Source: CAZWRN01 sp964636275
Lineage (GTDB): Bacteria > Patescibacteriota > Microgenomatia > Daviesbacterales > UBA10151
Reading direction: 5' to 3'
Assembly (NCBI GenBank): GCA_964636275.1
Contig: CAZWRN010000021.1
Coordinates: forward strand, 1-19,445
DNA: 19,445 nt
This document shows positions 5,822 through 12,247 of the stretch, one piece after another. Below the pieces are notes generated by a model. That model ran no database searches. It was not told where the DNA came from and saw only the letters and a list, made by a program, of their open reading frames with translations. The position numbers and the translations under genes were made by a program. The number at the start of each line of letters is the position of its first letter. Within the stretch, counting starts at the first letter, position 1.

Positions 5822-7564
5822 TTAGCTTCGTTTCGCAATCTCCAGCTTTAGGTCCTGTAAAAATTGCTCAACTGAGACATTATTAAGGTTTTCACCGCTT
5901 CTTTTACGCACCGAAATTTCCTTTTTTTCCACTTCCTGATCACCCACAATCACCATATACGGCACTTTATTATGTTGTGCATCCCGGATCTTGGCCTGCA
6001 TCTTTTCACTGCGAGAATCCAACTCAACTCTGATTCCAGCCGCTTTAAATTGCTCCAAAAGTTGCTGACCATACTCTGAGTGCCGATCGGCAATCGGAAT
6101 AATCACCACCTGCTGCGGAGCCAGCCAGGTTGGAAAAGCCCCGGCATAATGCTCTATCAAAATGCCTAAAAATCTTTCAATCGAACCAAAAATAGCTCGA
6201 TGCATTACCACCGGCTGTTTTTCACTCCCATCATTACTGGTGTATTTTAGTTCAAATCGCTTGGGCTGCTGATAATCCAGCTGAATGGTTCCCGTCTGCC
6301 ATTCCCGACCAAGCGTATCTTTCATCAAAATATCGACTTTTGGTCCATAAAAAGCTCCTTCTCCTTCAGCTTTAAAATACTCCTTGCCAGATTCTTTCAA
6401 AACCTCCTCAAGCATTTGCTCAGCCTTATCCCAGTCACTACTTTCGCCCAGAAAAGATTCCGGACGGGTACCAAAGCGCAATTTGTAACTCAGTCCAAAA
6501 GGGGAATACATCTCATCAATCATCTGCATAATCTCAGCAAATACCTCTTTAACCTGGCCCTGAGACATAAAAACATGGGCATCATCCTGTCTAAACATCC
6601 GGGTTCTAAACAAACCATTCAAAGTACCAGATAGTTCAAACCGATGCAAAGTTGTGGTTTCACCCCACTTCATAGGCAAATCGTTGTAAGACCGGGTTTT
6701 ATATTTGAAAATTGTCATGGCGTTGGGACAGTTCATAGGTTTGATACCAAATATTTCCTGTGGCCCCATATCCGAAACAAACATATCATCCCGGTAATGC
6801 TGCCAGTGGCCAGAAGTCTCATACAAAGGGCTTTTATTCAGTTGAGGAGTTGCCACTTCCTGATAACCAAATTTTTGATATTTTTCTCTCACAAAGGAAT
6901 AAAGTTGGTTGTAAATGGTCAATCCTTTTGGTAACCAATATGTCATCCCTGGTGAAGTCTCATGCCAAAAGAAGAGCTCCAATGCAGGACCCAATTTTTT
7001 ATGATCACGTTTTTTAGCCTCTTCCAGCATTGTCAGATACTGTTCCAGCTCTTCTTTAGTTGGAAAAGCTGTACCATAAATTCGGGTCAGCATCTTATTT
7101 TTTTCATCACCCCTCCAATAGGCCCCAGCCAGAGACAACAATTTAAAGGCACCAATTTCATCTTTTGGATTTTCACTGTGACCACCGCGGCATAAATCTG
7201 AATAAAAAGCCTGCCCCTCGGCATCTACTGAATCATAAAAAGTTAGCTTCTGTCCCTCACCGGCAAACTGCTCAATCAGTTCAATTTTATAAGGATTGTC
7301 CTGGTAAAATTCTTTCGCTTCCTCCACTGAAACTTCACGTCTCTCCATACCGACCCATTTTTTCAGCAACTCCCGCATTTTATTTTCAATTTTGGTCAGA
7401 TCGGCTTCCGTTACTACTTGATCACCAAAATCGAAATCGTAATAAAAACCATTTTCAATAGCAGGGCCAATCGTCCGCTTTGCATCCGGATAAAACTCCA
7501 GCACAGCAGCAGCTAGAAGATGAGCTGCTGAATGTCGCATATTTTGTAGATGTTCTTGGTTCAT
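5822..7564 (-). CDS. thrS: Threonyl-tRNA synthetase lacking the TGS domain
   Basis: ThrRS charges tRNA-Thr and edits Ser-tRNA-Thr. The 580 residues lack the N-terminal TGS domain of about 60 residues found in E. coli and begin at the editing domain, with its HxxxH motif (His11, His15) and the partner DLCRGGH. The class II core follows with KPMNCPNAM (zinc Cys), RMFRQDDAHVF and, near its end, FYGPKVDI and HRAIFGSIERF. The anticodon-binding domain (VVIIPIADRHSEYGQQL to the end) is complete. AAGGAG seven bases before ATG 7564 fixes the start. Two small overlapping genes and a T-box leader precede it on the same strand, suggesting control by the charging state of a tRNA, most simply tRNA-Thr. Confidence 0.97.
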   Translation of the reverse strand: MNQEHLQNMRHSAAHLLAAAVLEFYPDAKRTIGPAIENGFYYDFDFGDQVVTEADLTKIENKMRELLKKWVGMERREVSVEEAKEFYQDNPYKIELIEQFAGEGQKLTFYDSVDAEGQAFYSDLCRGGHSENPKDEIGAFKLLSLAGAYWRGDEKNKMLTRIYGTAFPTKEELEQYLTMLEEAKKRDHKKLGPALELFFWHETSPGMTYWLPKGLTIYNQLYSFVREKYQKFGYQEVATPQLNKSPLYETSGHWQHYRDDMFVSDMGPQEIFGIKPMNCPNAMTIFKYKTRSYNDLPMKWGETTTLHRFELSGTLNGLFRTRMFRQDDAHVFMSQGQVKEVFAEIMQMIDEMYSPFGLSYKLRFGTRPESFLGESSDWDKAEQMLEEVLKESGKEYFKAEGEGAFYGPKVDILMKDTLGREWQTGTIQLDYQQPKRFELKYTSNDGSEKQPVVMHRAIFGSIERFLGILIEHYAGAFPTWLAPQQVVIIPIADRHSEYGQQLLEQFKAAGIRVELDSRSEKMQAKIRDAQHNKVPYMVIVGDQEVEKKEISVRKRSGENLNNVSVEQFLQDLKLEIAKRS

Positions 7565-7610
7565 AATTTATCTCCTTGGTATTTTTTTAGCCTTTCAATA
7601 AATTTTCTGG

Positions 7611-7886
7611 TTAATTCATCGTACAATCATCCGGTTTTACCGATAAGTATGATTTCCTGGCTCGGAAAATCCCGCCAATGACTTTCCAAACCTCCTTTAA
7701 ATCATTATAACTTAAAAATCGCCAGCTTCCAGAAATTAATCCTAAATCAGATTGAGGATTTATAGGTTGTCTGGTTATAAAATCAATTATTTGATGATCT
7801 CTACCAGCATAATTTCGAACCATTCCATGCGCTCTGGTCAGATATTCTGGTAATACCACCAAGTTTCCTTCAGGTCTATTGTTCAT
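7611..7886 (-). CDS. Hypothetical protein upstream of thrS
   Basis: This 91-residue ORF starts at ATG 7886, overlaps the previous gene by 11 bases and has GGAGAG about nine bases before the start. It ends 46 bases before thrS. The product begins MNNRPEGNLVVLPEYLTRAH and contains SLISGSWRF-like and DLKEVWKVIGGIFRARK segments; it is soluble and mixed in charge, with no motif I can name. Its place between a T-box leader and thrS puts it in the thrS transcript, but nothing in the sequence shows a role in translation. Confidence 0.6.
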   Translation of the reverse strand: MNNRPEGNLVVLPEYLTRAHGMVRNYAGRDHQIIDFITRQPINPQSDLGLISGSWRFLSYNDLKEVWKVIGGIFRARKSYLSVKPDDCTMN

Positions 7887-8115
7887 TTTTTACTCTCCAC
7901 TCTCTATCCCTTTTTCTGGCTAACAGTACATCAAGTCTTTGTGGAGGAGGTGCTGAAACTTCTACTCGCCTCCAGACTCCTTGAATACAGGCCATCCGCA
8001 TTTTACCTAAATCCCATGAGTTAACACGAAACTGACGGTTGTTATCTGCCAATTGCTGTGGCGATACCTCAGTTCGCTTTTTTTGTACTGGTTTATTATC
8101 TTCTGGGGTGCTCAT
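7876..8115 (-). CDS. First gene after the T-box leader, hypothetical
   Basis: A 79-residue ORF starts at ATG 8115, eight bases after the T-run of the T-box terminator. The product is polar and basic: MSTPEDNKPVQKKRTEVSPQ at the start, a middle with MACIQGVWRRVEVSAPPPQR and a basic end (LARKRDREWRVK). There is no Shine-Dalgarno in the T-rich leader end, so initiation is unexplained. It overlaps the next gene by 11 bases, indicating coupling. I do not recognise a family. Confidence 0.6.
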   Translation of the reverse strand: MSTPEDNKPVQKKRTEVSPQQLADNNRQFRVNSWDLGKMRMACIQGVWRRVEVSAPPPQRLDVLLARKRDREWRVKNEQ

Positions 8116-8123
8116 TTTTAGAC

Positions 8124-8164
8124 AAAAAAAATCCCATCCATCACATCATATGTGATATCAGGGA
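8124..8164 (-). terminator. Terminator of the T-box leader
   Basis: On the minus strand TCCC (8164-8161) pairs with GGGA (8135-8132) and ATCACAT pairs with ATGTGAT around ATG, with four mismatched or wobble positions between, followed by eight T (8131-8124). It ends nine bases before the first gene of the operon. Confidence 0.8.
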
Positions 8165-8288
8165 CTCCAATTGCGGTGCTATAGCACTGAGCGTAGTCGA
8201 AGTGGTTCCACCCTTAATTTACTCTTTGATTGTTTCGCCAATTCTAAGCGGCAAACTCCCAGATTGGTGAGGTCTGATCAACGTTTAC
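8124..8288 (-). promoter_or_regulatory. T-box riboswitch leader of the thrS operon
   Basis: Read on the minus strand. The conserved T-box sequence AAGGGTGGAACC is at 8215-8204. It builds a standard antiterminator: AGGG (8214-8211) pairs with CCCT (8163-8160), the seven-base bulge TGGAACC follows, and ACTTC (8203-8199) pairs with GGAGT (8168-8164). Bases 8164-8161 are also the 5' arm of the terminator, so the two folds exclude each other. Upstream, GGTAAAC (8289-8283) can pair with GTTTGCC as a short Stem I base; inside it CAGA/TCTG closes a nine-base loop that contains ACC, a Thr codon, followed by A. GTTTGCC could alternatively pair with GGCGAAAC as a Stem III. T-boxes sense uncharged tRNA by specifier codon and NCCA end; TGGA predicts a tRNA with U before CCA. 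Stem I is far shorter than in typical Firmicute T-boxes, and the specifier is my least certain point. Confidence 0.8.
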
Positions 8289-8294
8289 CAGACA

Positions 8295-8323
8295 ATTGTA
8301 AGCTCAAATAGTAATTCAGTCAA
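8295..8323 (-). promoter_or_regulatory. Promoter of the T-box leader
   Basis: TTGACT (8323-8318) and TACAAT (8300-8295) are separated by exactly 17 bases. The predicted first transcribed base is near 8288, immediately at GGTAAAC, the 5' arm of the proposed Stem I. This is among the best sigma-70-type promoters in the window. Confidence 0.65.
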
Positions 8324-8460
8324 GCTTTACTTACTGTCATTCTGGCTACAATTAATTCCAAAATTACAGCTAGTGATAAATAGACCAGAATCAATCCAAA
8401 ACCTAGGGAGATTCTGGACACTGTATTAACAGGGAAAGCGATAAGTTGTTGAAGCCAGAA
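8320..8460 (-). pseudogene. Small membrane protein without a usable start (remnant or rare start)
   Basis: The frame encodes 46 residues beginning FWLQQLIAFPVNTVSRIS and continuing LGFGLILVYLSLAVILELIV to ARMTVSKA, a single convincing membrane helix with a short basic tail. Immediately upstream in frame stands TAA (8463-8461), preceded by ATG in a stretch of TTAGACA-type repeats (about 8464-8484). The only canonical start inside is a GTG at 8421, which would leave 33 residues. A likely reading is that a repeat insertion replaced the original 5' end. It follows the DUF5665-like gene on the same strand, and its last codons overlap the -35 box of the T-box promoter. I do not recognise a named family. 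Confidence 0.45.
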
Positions 8461-8491
8461 TTACATATTAGACATTAGACATTAATTATCT

Positions 8492-8515
8492 CCTTGACTC
8501 TAGACTCTTGCTACT
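8492..8515 (-). repeat. Dispersed repeat family A, copy 1
   Basis: The minus strand includes AAGAGTCTAGAGTCAAGG. It matches 13259-13282 at 22 of 24 positions. It lies just downstream of the DUF5665-like gene, while an inverted, more diverged copy (8736-8758) lies just upstream, so the gene is bracketed. Confidence 0.75.
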
Positions 8516-8521
8516 TACGAC

Positions 8522-8722
8522 TTATTTACTAAATATCTGACTAGCCAGCTCTCCCCAGCCAACAAACTTTGAAACAGCCACAATGATACCCACGATCACC
8601 GAAGCTCCAATCACCGTCCCCAGCCCCCAGGCAATCCCTCCTAGAAAATTGCCGATCATAATATCTTTTTTACGCATATTCGCTCCGGCTGTCAGATGCC
8701 GCTCAATTTGTTTCGTCGCCAT
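8522..8722 (-). CDS. DUF5665-like small membrane protein
   Basis: The 66-residue product has a polar N-terminus (MATKQIERHLTAGANMRKKD) and then NFLGGIAWGLGTVIGASVIVGIIVAV, one membrane helix that begins with the NFxxGxxxGLGTxIGA pattern I associate with DUF5665 proteins, often found in Firmicutes and Patescibacteria. The function of that family is unknown. The start ATG 8722 follows a TTGACT-N17-GATACT promoter with six bases between -10 box and ATG, so the mRNA is probably leaderless; an internal ATG (Met16) is less likely. The gene is bracketed by inverted family A repeats. Family call by pattern memory only. Confidence 0.7.
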   Translation of the reverse strand: MATKQIERHLTAGANMRKKDIMIGNFLGGIAWGLGTVIGASVIVGIIVAVSKFVGWGELASQIFSK

Positions 8723-8728
8723 AAATAA

Positions 8729-8757
8729 AGTATCAAGTAACTAGTGACAAGAGTCAA
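8729..8757 (-). promoter_or_regulatory. Leaderless promoter of the DUF5665-like gene
   Basis: TTGACT (8757-8752), 17 bases, GATACT (8734-8729), then six bases to ATG. The -35 box lies within the family A repeat copy at 8736-8758. Confidence 0.5.
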
Positions 8758-8758
8758 G
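8736..8758 (+). repeat. Dispersed repeat family A, diverged copy
   Basis: AGTAACTAGTGACAAGAGTC followed by AAG aligns to the other family A copies at roughly three quarters of positions. It is inverted relative to 8492-8515. Confidence 0.5.
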
Positions 8759-8776
8759 CAATAACTACGTAAATTA

Positions 8777-8875
8777 GAAATGAGAGGTGGGAAATGCGAA
8801 GCTGGAATAAGAAATGGGAAGTGTGATGATTTCTCACATCACATCTCAACAATCTAGCTTCTCACCTCTCACATC
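8777..8875. repeat. Dispersed repeat family B, copy 2, imperfect inverted repeat
   Basis: The left arm contains ATGAGAGGTGGG and GCGAAGCTGGA (8780-8806); the right arm (8853-8875) contains TCTAGCTTCTCACCTCTCAC. They pair imperfectly around TTTCTCACATCACATCTC. The gap 8723-8927 otherwise holds only promoters. Confidence 0.65.
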
Positions 8876-8887
8876 CCTCCTCTTTCC

Positions 8888-8916
8888 TTGAATCTAACCG
8901 GGAATTAGAGTAAAAT
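8888..8916 (+). promoter_or_regulatory. tRNA-Val promoter
   Basis: TTGAAT (8888-8893), 17 bases, TAAAAT (8911-8916); transcription would start about five bases before the tRNA. Confidence 0.6.
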
Positions 8917-8927
8917 TTGCCCTATAC

Positions 8928-8999
8928 GAACAGTTAGCTCAGTGGTAGAGCGTCTCTTTGACGTAGAGAAGGCCAGGGGTTCAAGTCCCTTACTGTTCA
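8928..8999 (+). tRNA. tRNA-Val(GAC)
   Basis: The acceptor arms GAACAGT (8928-8934) and ACTGTTC (8992-8998) pair fully. The D arm GCTC/GAGC, the anticodon stem TCTCT/AGAGA with loop TTGACGT (anticodon GAC) and the T arm with TTCAAGT are all present. The discriminator is A and CCA is not encoded. Confidence 0.95.
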
Positions 9000-9026
9000 C
9001 ACTTTCATTATTGCTTACTAAACTTA

Positions 9027-9848
9027 TTAAGGACGAGGAATATAGTTGGTACCCGTTAACTGCAATCTCCATGAACCTGATTGGTAAATACTAAATTTGA
9101 TTTGGATTGGTTTTTCAGGAGAGCCGATTATCCCTGTAATGTCACAATGATCAGTACCTTCAGAGCTAGCCGGGACAATTAATTGTTCAGTTTGAGATGG
9201 TAAAACACCAATACTAAATGCAGCATCACACAATACTTCTGGTAAAAGATCAAATACAACTCTGCCATTCGGACCAAATTTTTTATGAACTTTTTTTTGG
9301 ATCGCGGGAATTCGATCTAATTGTGAGAGCCCGGATAGATTAAAACCCGACCATATACCGTCTTGATCTAGTGTTAAAGAATACCGCGCTGATCTGATAC
9401 TACCACCTGGCCAATTTCTATTGTCTAGTGGGCCATTGTATGTAGGATTATTCTGGAGATATACATATCTTTTTTTCTCAACTTCTGAACTTGTTACCTC
9501 GAATCCTTCTTCCCTAAAGCTATTTCGCATGACTGATTCAGCTTGTTGCCTGGTTATTCTACCTGAAGGATGCACAGCAAACACCCCTCGAAAAGAGGGT
9601 TGTAAACTGTGTTGTATCAGTCTGACTACAGTAGCTTCCGGTGAATGTGTCCGACGAGGATAAGTGATGATATCAGCTGGATCTCTGTATGGCTCATCAC
9701 GAACCATATTTATTGTTGAATGAGGCTCACCACAGGCTGCCAATAAGCCACCAGTTAAAGCACCTAAAAGTAATCTCCGACCAGCTTGTTTTGTATATCC
9801 AGATGCCTGTTTTTCACCCCTCTGAGAAGTTTGTTGATCCAATATCAT
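9027..9848 (-). CDS. Predicted lipoprotein with twin-arginine-like signal
   Basis: The 273-residue product starts with a polar stretch, then GRRLLLGALTGGLLAAC: two arginines (24-25), a hydrophobic core and a lipobox ending at Cys39. It is therefore probably exported and lipid-anchored; the RR suggests, but does not prove, the Tat route. The mature part is soluble, with no repeats, and ends SGSWRLQLTGTNYIPRP. Three later Cys are near SEGTDHC and EVLCDAAF. I recognise no enzyme motif; a binding or surface role is speculation. The start ATG 9848 lies 21 bases after an extended -10 box and just after a hairpin. It is downstream of the APH-like gene on the same strand. Confidence 0.75.
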   Translation of the reverse strand: MILDQQTSQRGEKQASGYTKQAGRRLLLGALTGGLLAACGEPHSTINMVRDEPYRDPADIITYPRRTHSPEATVVRLIQHSLQPSFRGVFAVHPSGRITRQQAESVMRNSFREEGFEVTSSEVEKKRYVYLQNNPTYNGPLDNRNWPGGSIRSARYSLTLDQDGIWSGFNLSGLSQLDRIPAIQKKVHKKFGPNGRVVFDLLPEVLCDAAFSIGVLPSQTEQLIVPASSEGTDHCDITGIIGSPEKPIQIKFSIYQSGSWRLQLTGTNYIPRP

Positions 9849-9851
9849 AAT

Positions 9852-9878
9852 TTCAGCTTTAGAAGCTGAATAGTAGCA
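9852..9878 (-). promoter_or_regulatory. Extended -10 box plus leader hairpin of the lipoprotein gene
   Basis: On the minus strand TGC-TACTAT (9878-9870) is followed by TTCAGCTT and AAGCTGAA arms (9870-9863 and 9859-9852) around three bases. The hairpin ends three bases before ATG, so it would cover the ribosome entry region. The same TGCTACTATT word precedes the YibE/F gene at 14763. Confidence 0.4.
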
Positions 9879-9910
9879 TAAAAATGGAAATATATAAACT
9901 ATAAGACAGT

Positions 9911-10816
9911 TTACCAGTTAATTTTTTCTAAAATCGTTGCCGTATCTAAAGAATGTTCCCAACGTCGGTGTGGGTCTTCAATACTCCAGACAGCTGACAA
10001 TACCGTCTGCACCAGACACCACTGATAAATTCGCTCTTTATCAAAACCAAGCTCTTCGGCCAATATCTCAATTCGTCGCTTCATTATCTCCTGCATTCGG
10101 GGATGTTTGTCCATTTTTTTATACGGATTGCGAATCATCGCACCCACTTCATAGCAAGGCTCAGCAGCTACTCCTTTAGGATCGATTGCCAACCACCCAC
10201 CTCGGTCAGATGATAAAACGTTATCATGGTGCAAATCACCGTGAATCAATATCGGCTTGTCTGAAGTTTGAATCAACATCTCCAGCCAAGAAATAGCTTT
10301 ACTGACCAACTGACTGGAAATATGCGGATAATTACCATCCGGGTATCTCTCTTTTAAATCATAAAAAGCTTTAGTCCACTCTGATATCGAAGAAAAATGA
10401 TGCTCTTCAGGTAGAGGTTTCCAGAGCTTTTTCATAACTCCAGCTAGTATCCTAGTTGCTTGATCATCATCATCCAGTTCACTTAAAGGCTTACCCGGCT
10501 GCAATCTTTCAATCAAAATAGCACAGCTTTCAGGGTCTTCTTTTAAAAGTTTTTCAATACCATCACCCTGAAAAATCTTTAACGCTTCAATCTCTGATTT
10601 AAATTCAGTATCGGAGGGAAATCCAATTTTAAGCACTACATTTGTGCCTTCAGCAGTTGTAGCCGGCGCTACATAGTTCCAGGTCAGATTGAAAGGCTCA
10701 TGAACCTGAATATCCCATTTTTTCTCACAATGTTTAATTATAGTAGGGATAGCTTTGAGCCAATCTTTACCTGATTGACCATTGTTTCTAATATTCTGAA
10801 GAAATTCATCTGACAC
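9911..10816 (-). CDS. Aminoglycoside/hydroxyurea phosphotransferase family, APH(6)-like kinase
   Basis: The 301-residue protein has the APH fold signature: ATP-site Lys near VVLKIGF (about 63), then ILIHGDLHHDNVLSSDRGGW (189-208) with catalytic Asp194 and Asn199, and AIDPKGVAAEP (210-220) with the metal-binding Asp. The HGDLHHDNVL-IDPKG-EP pattern with an upstream TWNYVAPATTAEG segment is that of streptomycin 6-kinases and hydroxyurea kinases (APH_6_hur). A resistance role is not shown: many chromosomal members have unknown small-molecule substrates. The start is GTG 10816, six bases after TATAAT, so the transcript is probably leaderless. Base use is like that of its neighbours, with no sign of a resistance cassette. 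Confidence 0.88.
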   Translation of the reverse strand: MSDEFLQNIRNNGQSGKDWLKAIPTIIKHCEKKWDIQVHEPFNLTWNYVAPATTAEGTNVVLKIGFPSDTEFKSEIEALKIFQGDGIEKLLKEDPESCAILIERLQPGKPLSELDDDDQATRILAGVMKKLWKPLPEEHHFSSISEWTKAFYDLKERYPDGNYPHISSQLVSKAISWLEMLIQTSDKPILIHGDLHHDNVLSSDRGGWLAIDPKGVAAEPCYEVGAMIRNPYKKMDKHPRMQEIMKRRIEILAEELGFDKERIYQWCLVQTVLSAVWSIEDPHRRWEHSLDTATILEKINW

Positions 10817-10822
10817 GCTTTG

Positions 10823-10828
10823 ATTATA
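10823..10828 (-). promoter_or_regulatory. -10 box for a leaderless APH-like gene
   Basis: A perfect TATAAT (10828-10823) stands exactly six bases before GTG 10816. No good -35 box is seen. Confidence 0.45.
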
Positions 10829-10880
10829 AGAGAATCACAGAATAACATCCACTTTATACTTTATACTTTTTTACTTTTAA

Positions 10881-11819
10881 TTATCCCCCTGCTGACACTG
10901 CTGACATATTGGCTTTACCACCACCAGTACCACCTTCAACTGCGGCATCCATATTGATAGCCGGACCAGCTGTAGCAGCCATCTGCATATCTTTGACCTG
11001 TTTTTCCTGAGCCTTTTTAGCTTCTTCAGCTTTTCTAGCTACCTCAAATGCAGTATAAACATTGATCTCTTCACTATTTAAATTACGATTTTCGCCCATA
11101 TAAGAGTTGAGCATATCAGCGCTCATTCCTCCTAGACCAAGTCTAGCCATAGTTTTCGCCAATATAGCCTGGGCTGAAGCCTGAGCTTCGGCCTGAGCTT
11201 TTTCTAAGCGGCTATAGAAAGCAGCTTTGGCAGCACCCTGTTCTTTGGCTTTTTTATCAGCTTTAAGTTGAGCCTCAGTTTTAGGTTTTTCGATTTTGGA
11301 AGCATCTTTAGCCACTGAAAAAAGGCCACCAAATAATCCTTTGACCACCCCAAAAAGAGCTCCGGCGCCTTTTTTAGTCCATTTACCAAAATCAACGTAT
11401 GACATGATCTCATCCATGTCGGATGTAGATTGTTCAGCGATAGTTTTGGGATTTTCAGCTTTTGGTTCGGCTGGGGCTTTAGATTCTACAGTTTGAACTC
11501 GAAATGTTAATTCAGTCTGATTGCCAATTTTAAATTCAGATTTTTCAGCAGTCACTTCAGCAGTTAAAATGGCCTCAGCCATCTCCACCTGAACTAAATT
11601 GTCGGTAGCCTCTGGGGTCTTCATCGTATACATCTCTAAAGCATTCATTTTTTGCTTTAAAACATGCTGATCATAGTCCTCTTTTGAAGGGTGCTGGAAA
11701 TACTGAGCTTCGTCTTTTTCTGTTTCAAAACCTTCTTCAACTTCACCGTTCTCACGGTTGCGTCTGACCATATCACGAACTTCATCACCAGAAGGTTTAT
11801 AGAAAGGAGTAAGTGCCAT
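10881..11819 (-). CDS. Ala/Lys/Glu-rich coiled-coil hypothetical protein
   Basis: I start at ATG 11819 (MALTPFYKPSGDEVRDMVRR); the longer frame to 11885 runs through an inverted repeat. The 312-residue product has an acidic N-terminal half, a Pro/Lys-rich linker (VESKAPAEPKAENPKT), a glycine-hydrophobic stretch (GALFGVVKGLFGGLFSVA) that may be an amphipathic membrane-touching helix, a long Lys/Ala/Glu/Gln-rich segment typical of coiled coil, and a flexible Gly/Ala C-terminus. No enzyme motif, no signal peptide. There is no Shine-Dalgarno. A structural or scaffold role would fit, but is inference. Similar proteins may be restricted to this lineage. Confidence 0.75.
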   Translation of the reverse strand: MALTPFYKPSGDEVRDMVRRNRENGEVEEGFETEKDEAQYFQHPSKEDYDQHVLKQKMNALEMYTMKTPEATDNLVQVEMAEAILTAEVTAEKSEFKIGNQTELTFRVQTVESKAPAEPKAENPKTIAEQSTSDMDEIMSYVDFGKWTKKGAGALFGVVKGLFGGLFSVAKDASKIEKPKTEAQLKADKKAKEQGAAKAAFYSRLEKAQAEAQASAQAILAKTMARLGLGGMSADMLNSYMGENRNLNSEEINVYTAFEVARKAEEAKKAQEKQVKDMQMAATAGPAINMDAAVEGGTGGGKANMSAVSAGG

Positions 11820-11831
11820 ATTTTTGTAATT

Positions 11832-11926
11832 AATCAAGAAACAAATTCCAAGTACCAAACAATGATCATTTAATAAATTGATCAATTTCGTAATTGTTTG
11901 GATACTTGTTTCTTGGATACTTGATT
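11832..11926. repeat. Large imperfect inverted repeat (family E)
   Basis: AATCAAG, AAGAAACAA, AAGTA and CCAAACAAT on the left face ATTGTTTGG, TACTT, TTGTTTCTT and CTTGATT on the right. The arms are built from repeated short words and lie just upstream of the coiled-coil gene. Confidence 0.65.
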
Positions 11927-11978
11927 ATTACTTATTATACTATATTTGAGCCTAAATAGCAAAAACTATAAGATAGTT

Positions 11979-12009
11979 AGTGGCTAGTCTTAAGAGTCTA
12001 GAGTCTAGG
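11979..12009 (+). repeat. Dispersed repeat family A, copy with insertion
   Basis: AGTGGCTAG is followed by a seven-base insertion and AAGAGTCTAGAGTCTAGG. It lies at the 3' side of tRNA-Leu(UAG). Confidence 0.6.
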
Positions 12010-12025
12010 CAAAAAGCTGAATGTG

Positions 12026-12106
12026 TGCCCAAGAGAGGACTCGAACCTCCACACCTTGCGGTAATAGTTCCTAAAACTATCGTGTATACCATTTCACCAC
12101 TTGGGC
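12026..12106 (-). tRNA. tRNA-Leu(UAG)
   Basis: A class II tRNA on the minus strand: acceptor GCCCAAG/CTTGGGC, anticodon stem ATAGT/ACTAT with loop TTTAGGA (anticodon TAG), a long variable arm (TACCGCAAGGTGT) and T arm GGAGG-TTCGAGT-CCTCT. Discriminator A, no encoded CCA. Confidence 0.95.
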
Positions 12107-12120
12107 TTACTAACGAGAGT

Positions 12121-12149
12121 ATTTTAACAGAACTTAGGTTTGAATCCAA
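12121..12149 (-). promoter_or_regulatory. tRNA-Leu(UAG) promoter
   Basis: TTGGAT (12149-12144), 17 bases, TAAAAT (12126-12121), about 14 bases before the mature tRNA end. Same -10 box and spacing as the tRNA-Val promoter. Confidence 0.6.
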
Positions 12150-12210
12150 CATTTTGGCAAAACGTGATACCCTAATAAGTTCCCTGTTACAGGATTTCTT
12201 TATAAATATC

Positions 12211-12239
12211 TTGATTTATCTTAGAAAAAAGCTTACATT
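12211..12239 (+). promoter_or_regulatory. Promoter of the small membrane protein gene
   Basis: TTGATT (12211-12216), 17 bases, TACATT (12234-12239), then eight bases to ATG 12248. The start point would fall within two bases of the start codon. Confidence 0.4.
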
Positions 12240-12247
12240 ACCGGCAT

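Noticed and set aside
6416..7461. Several plus-strand ORFs of 70-100 codons opposite thrS
   Set aside because: They lie wholly antisense to a conserved gene and show no protein-like features; they are shadows of its codons.
8777..8875. CRISPR array or tandem repeat locus
   Set aside because: The repeated words are imperfect and inverted, with no regular repeat-spacer unit and no cas genes in the window.
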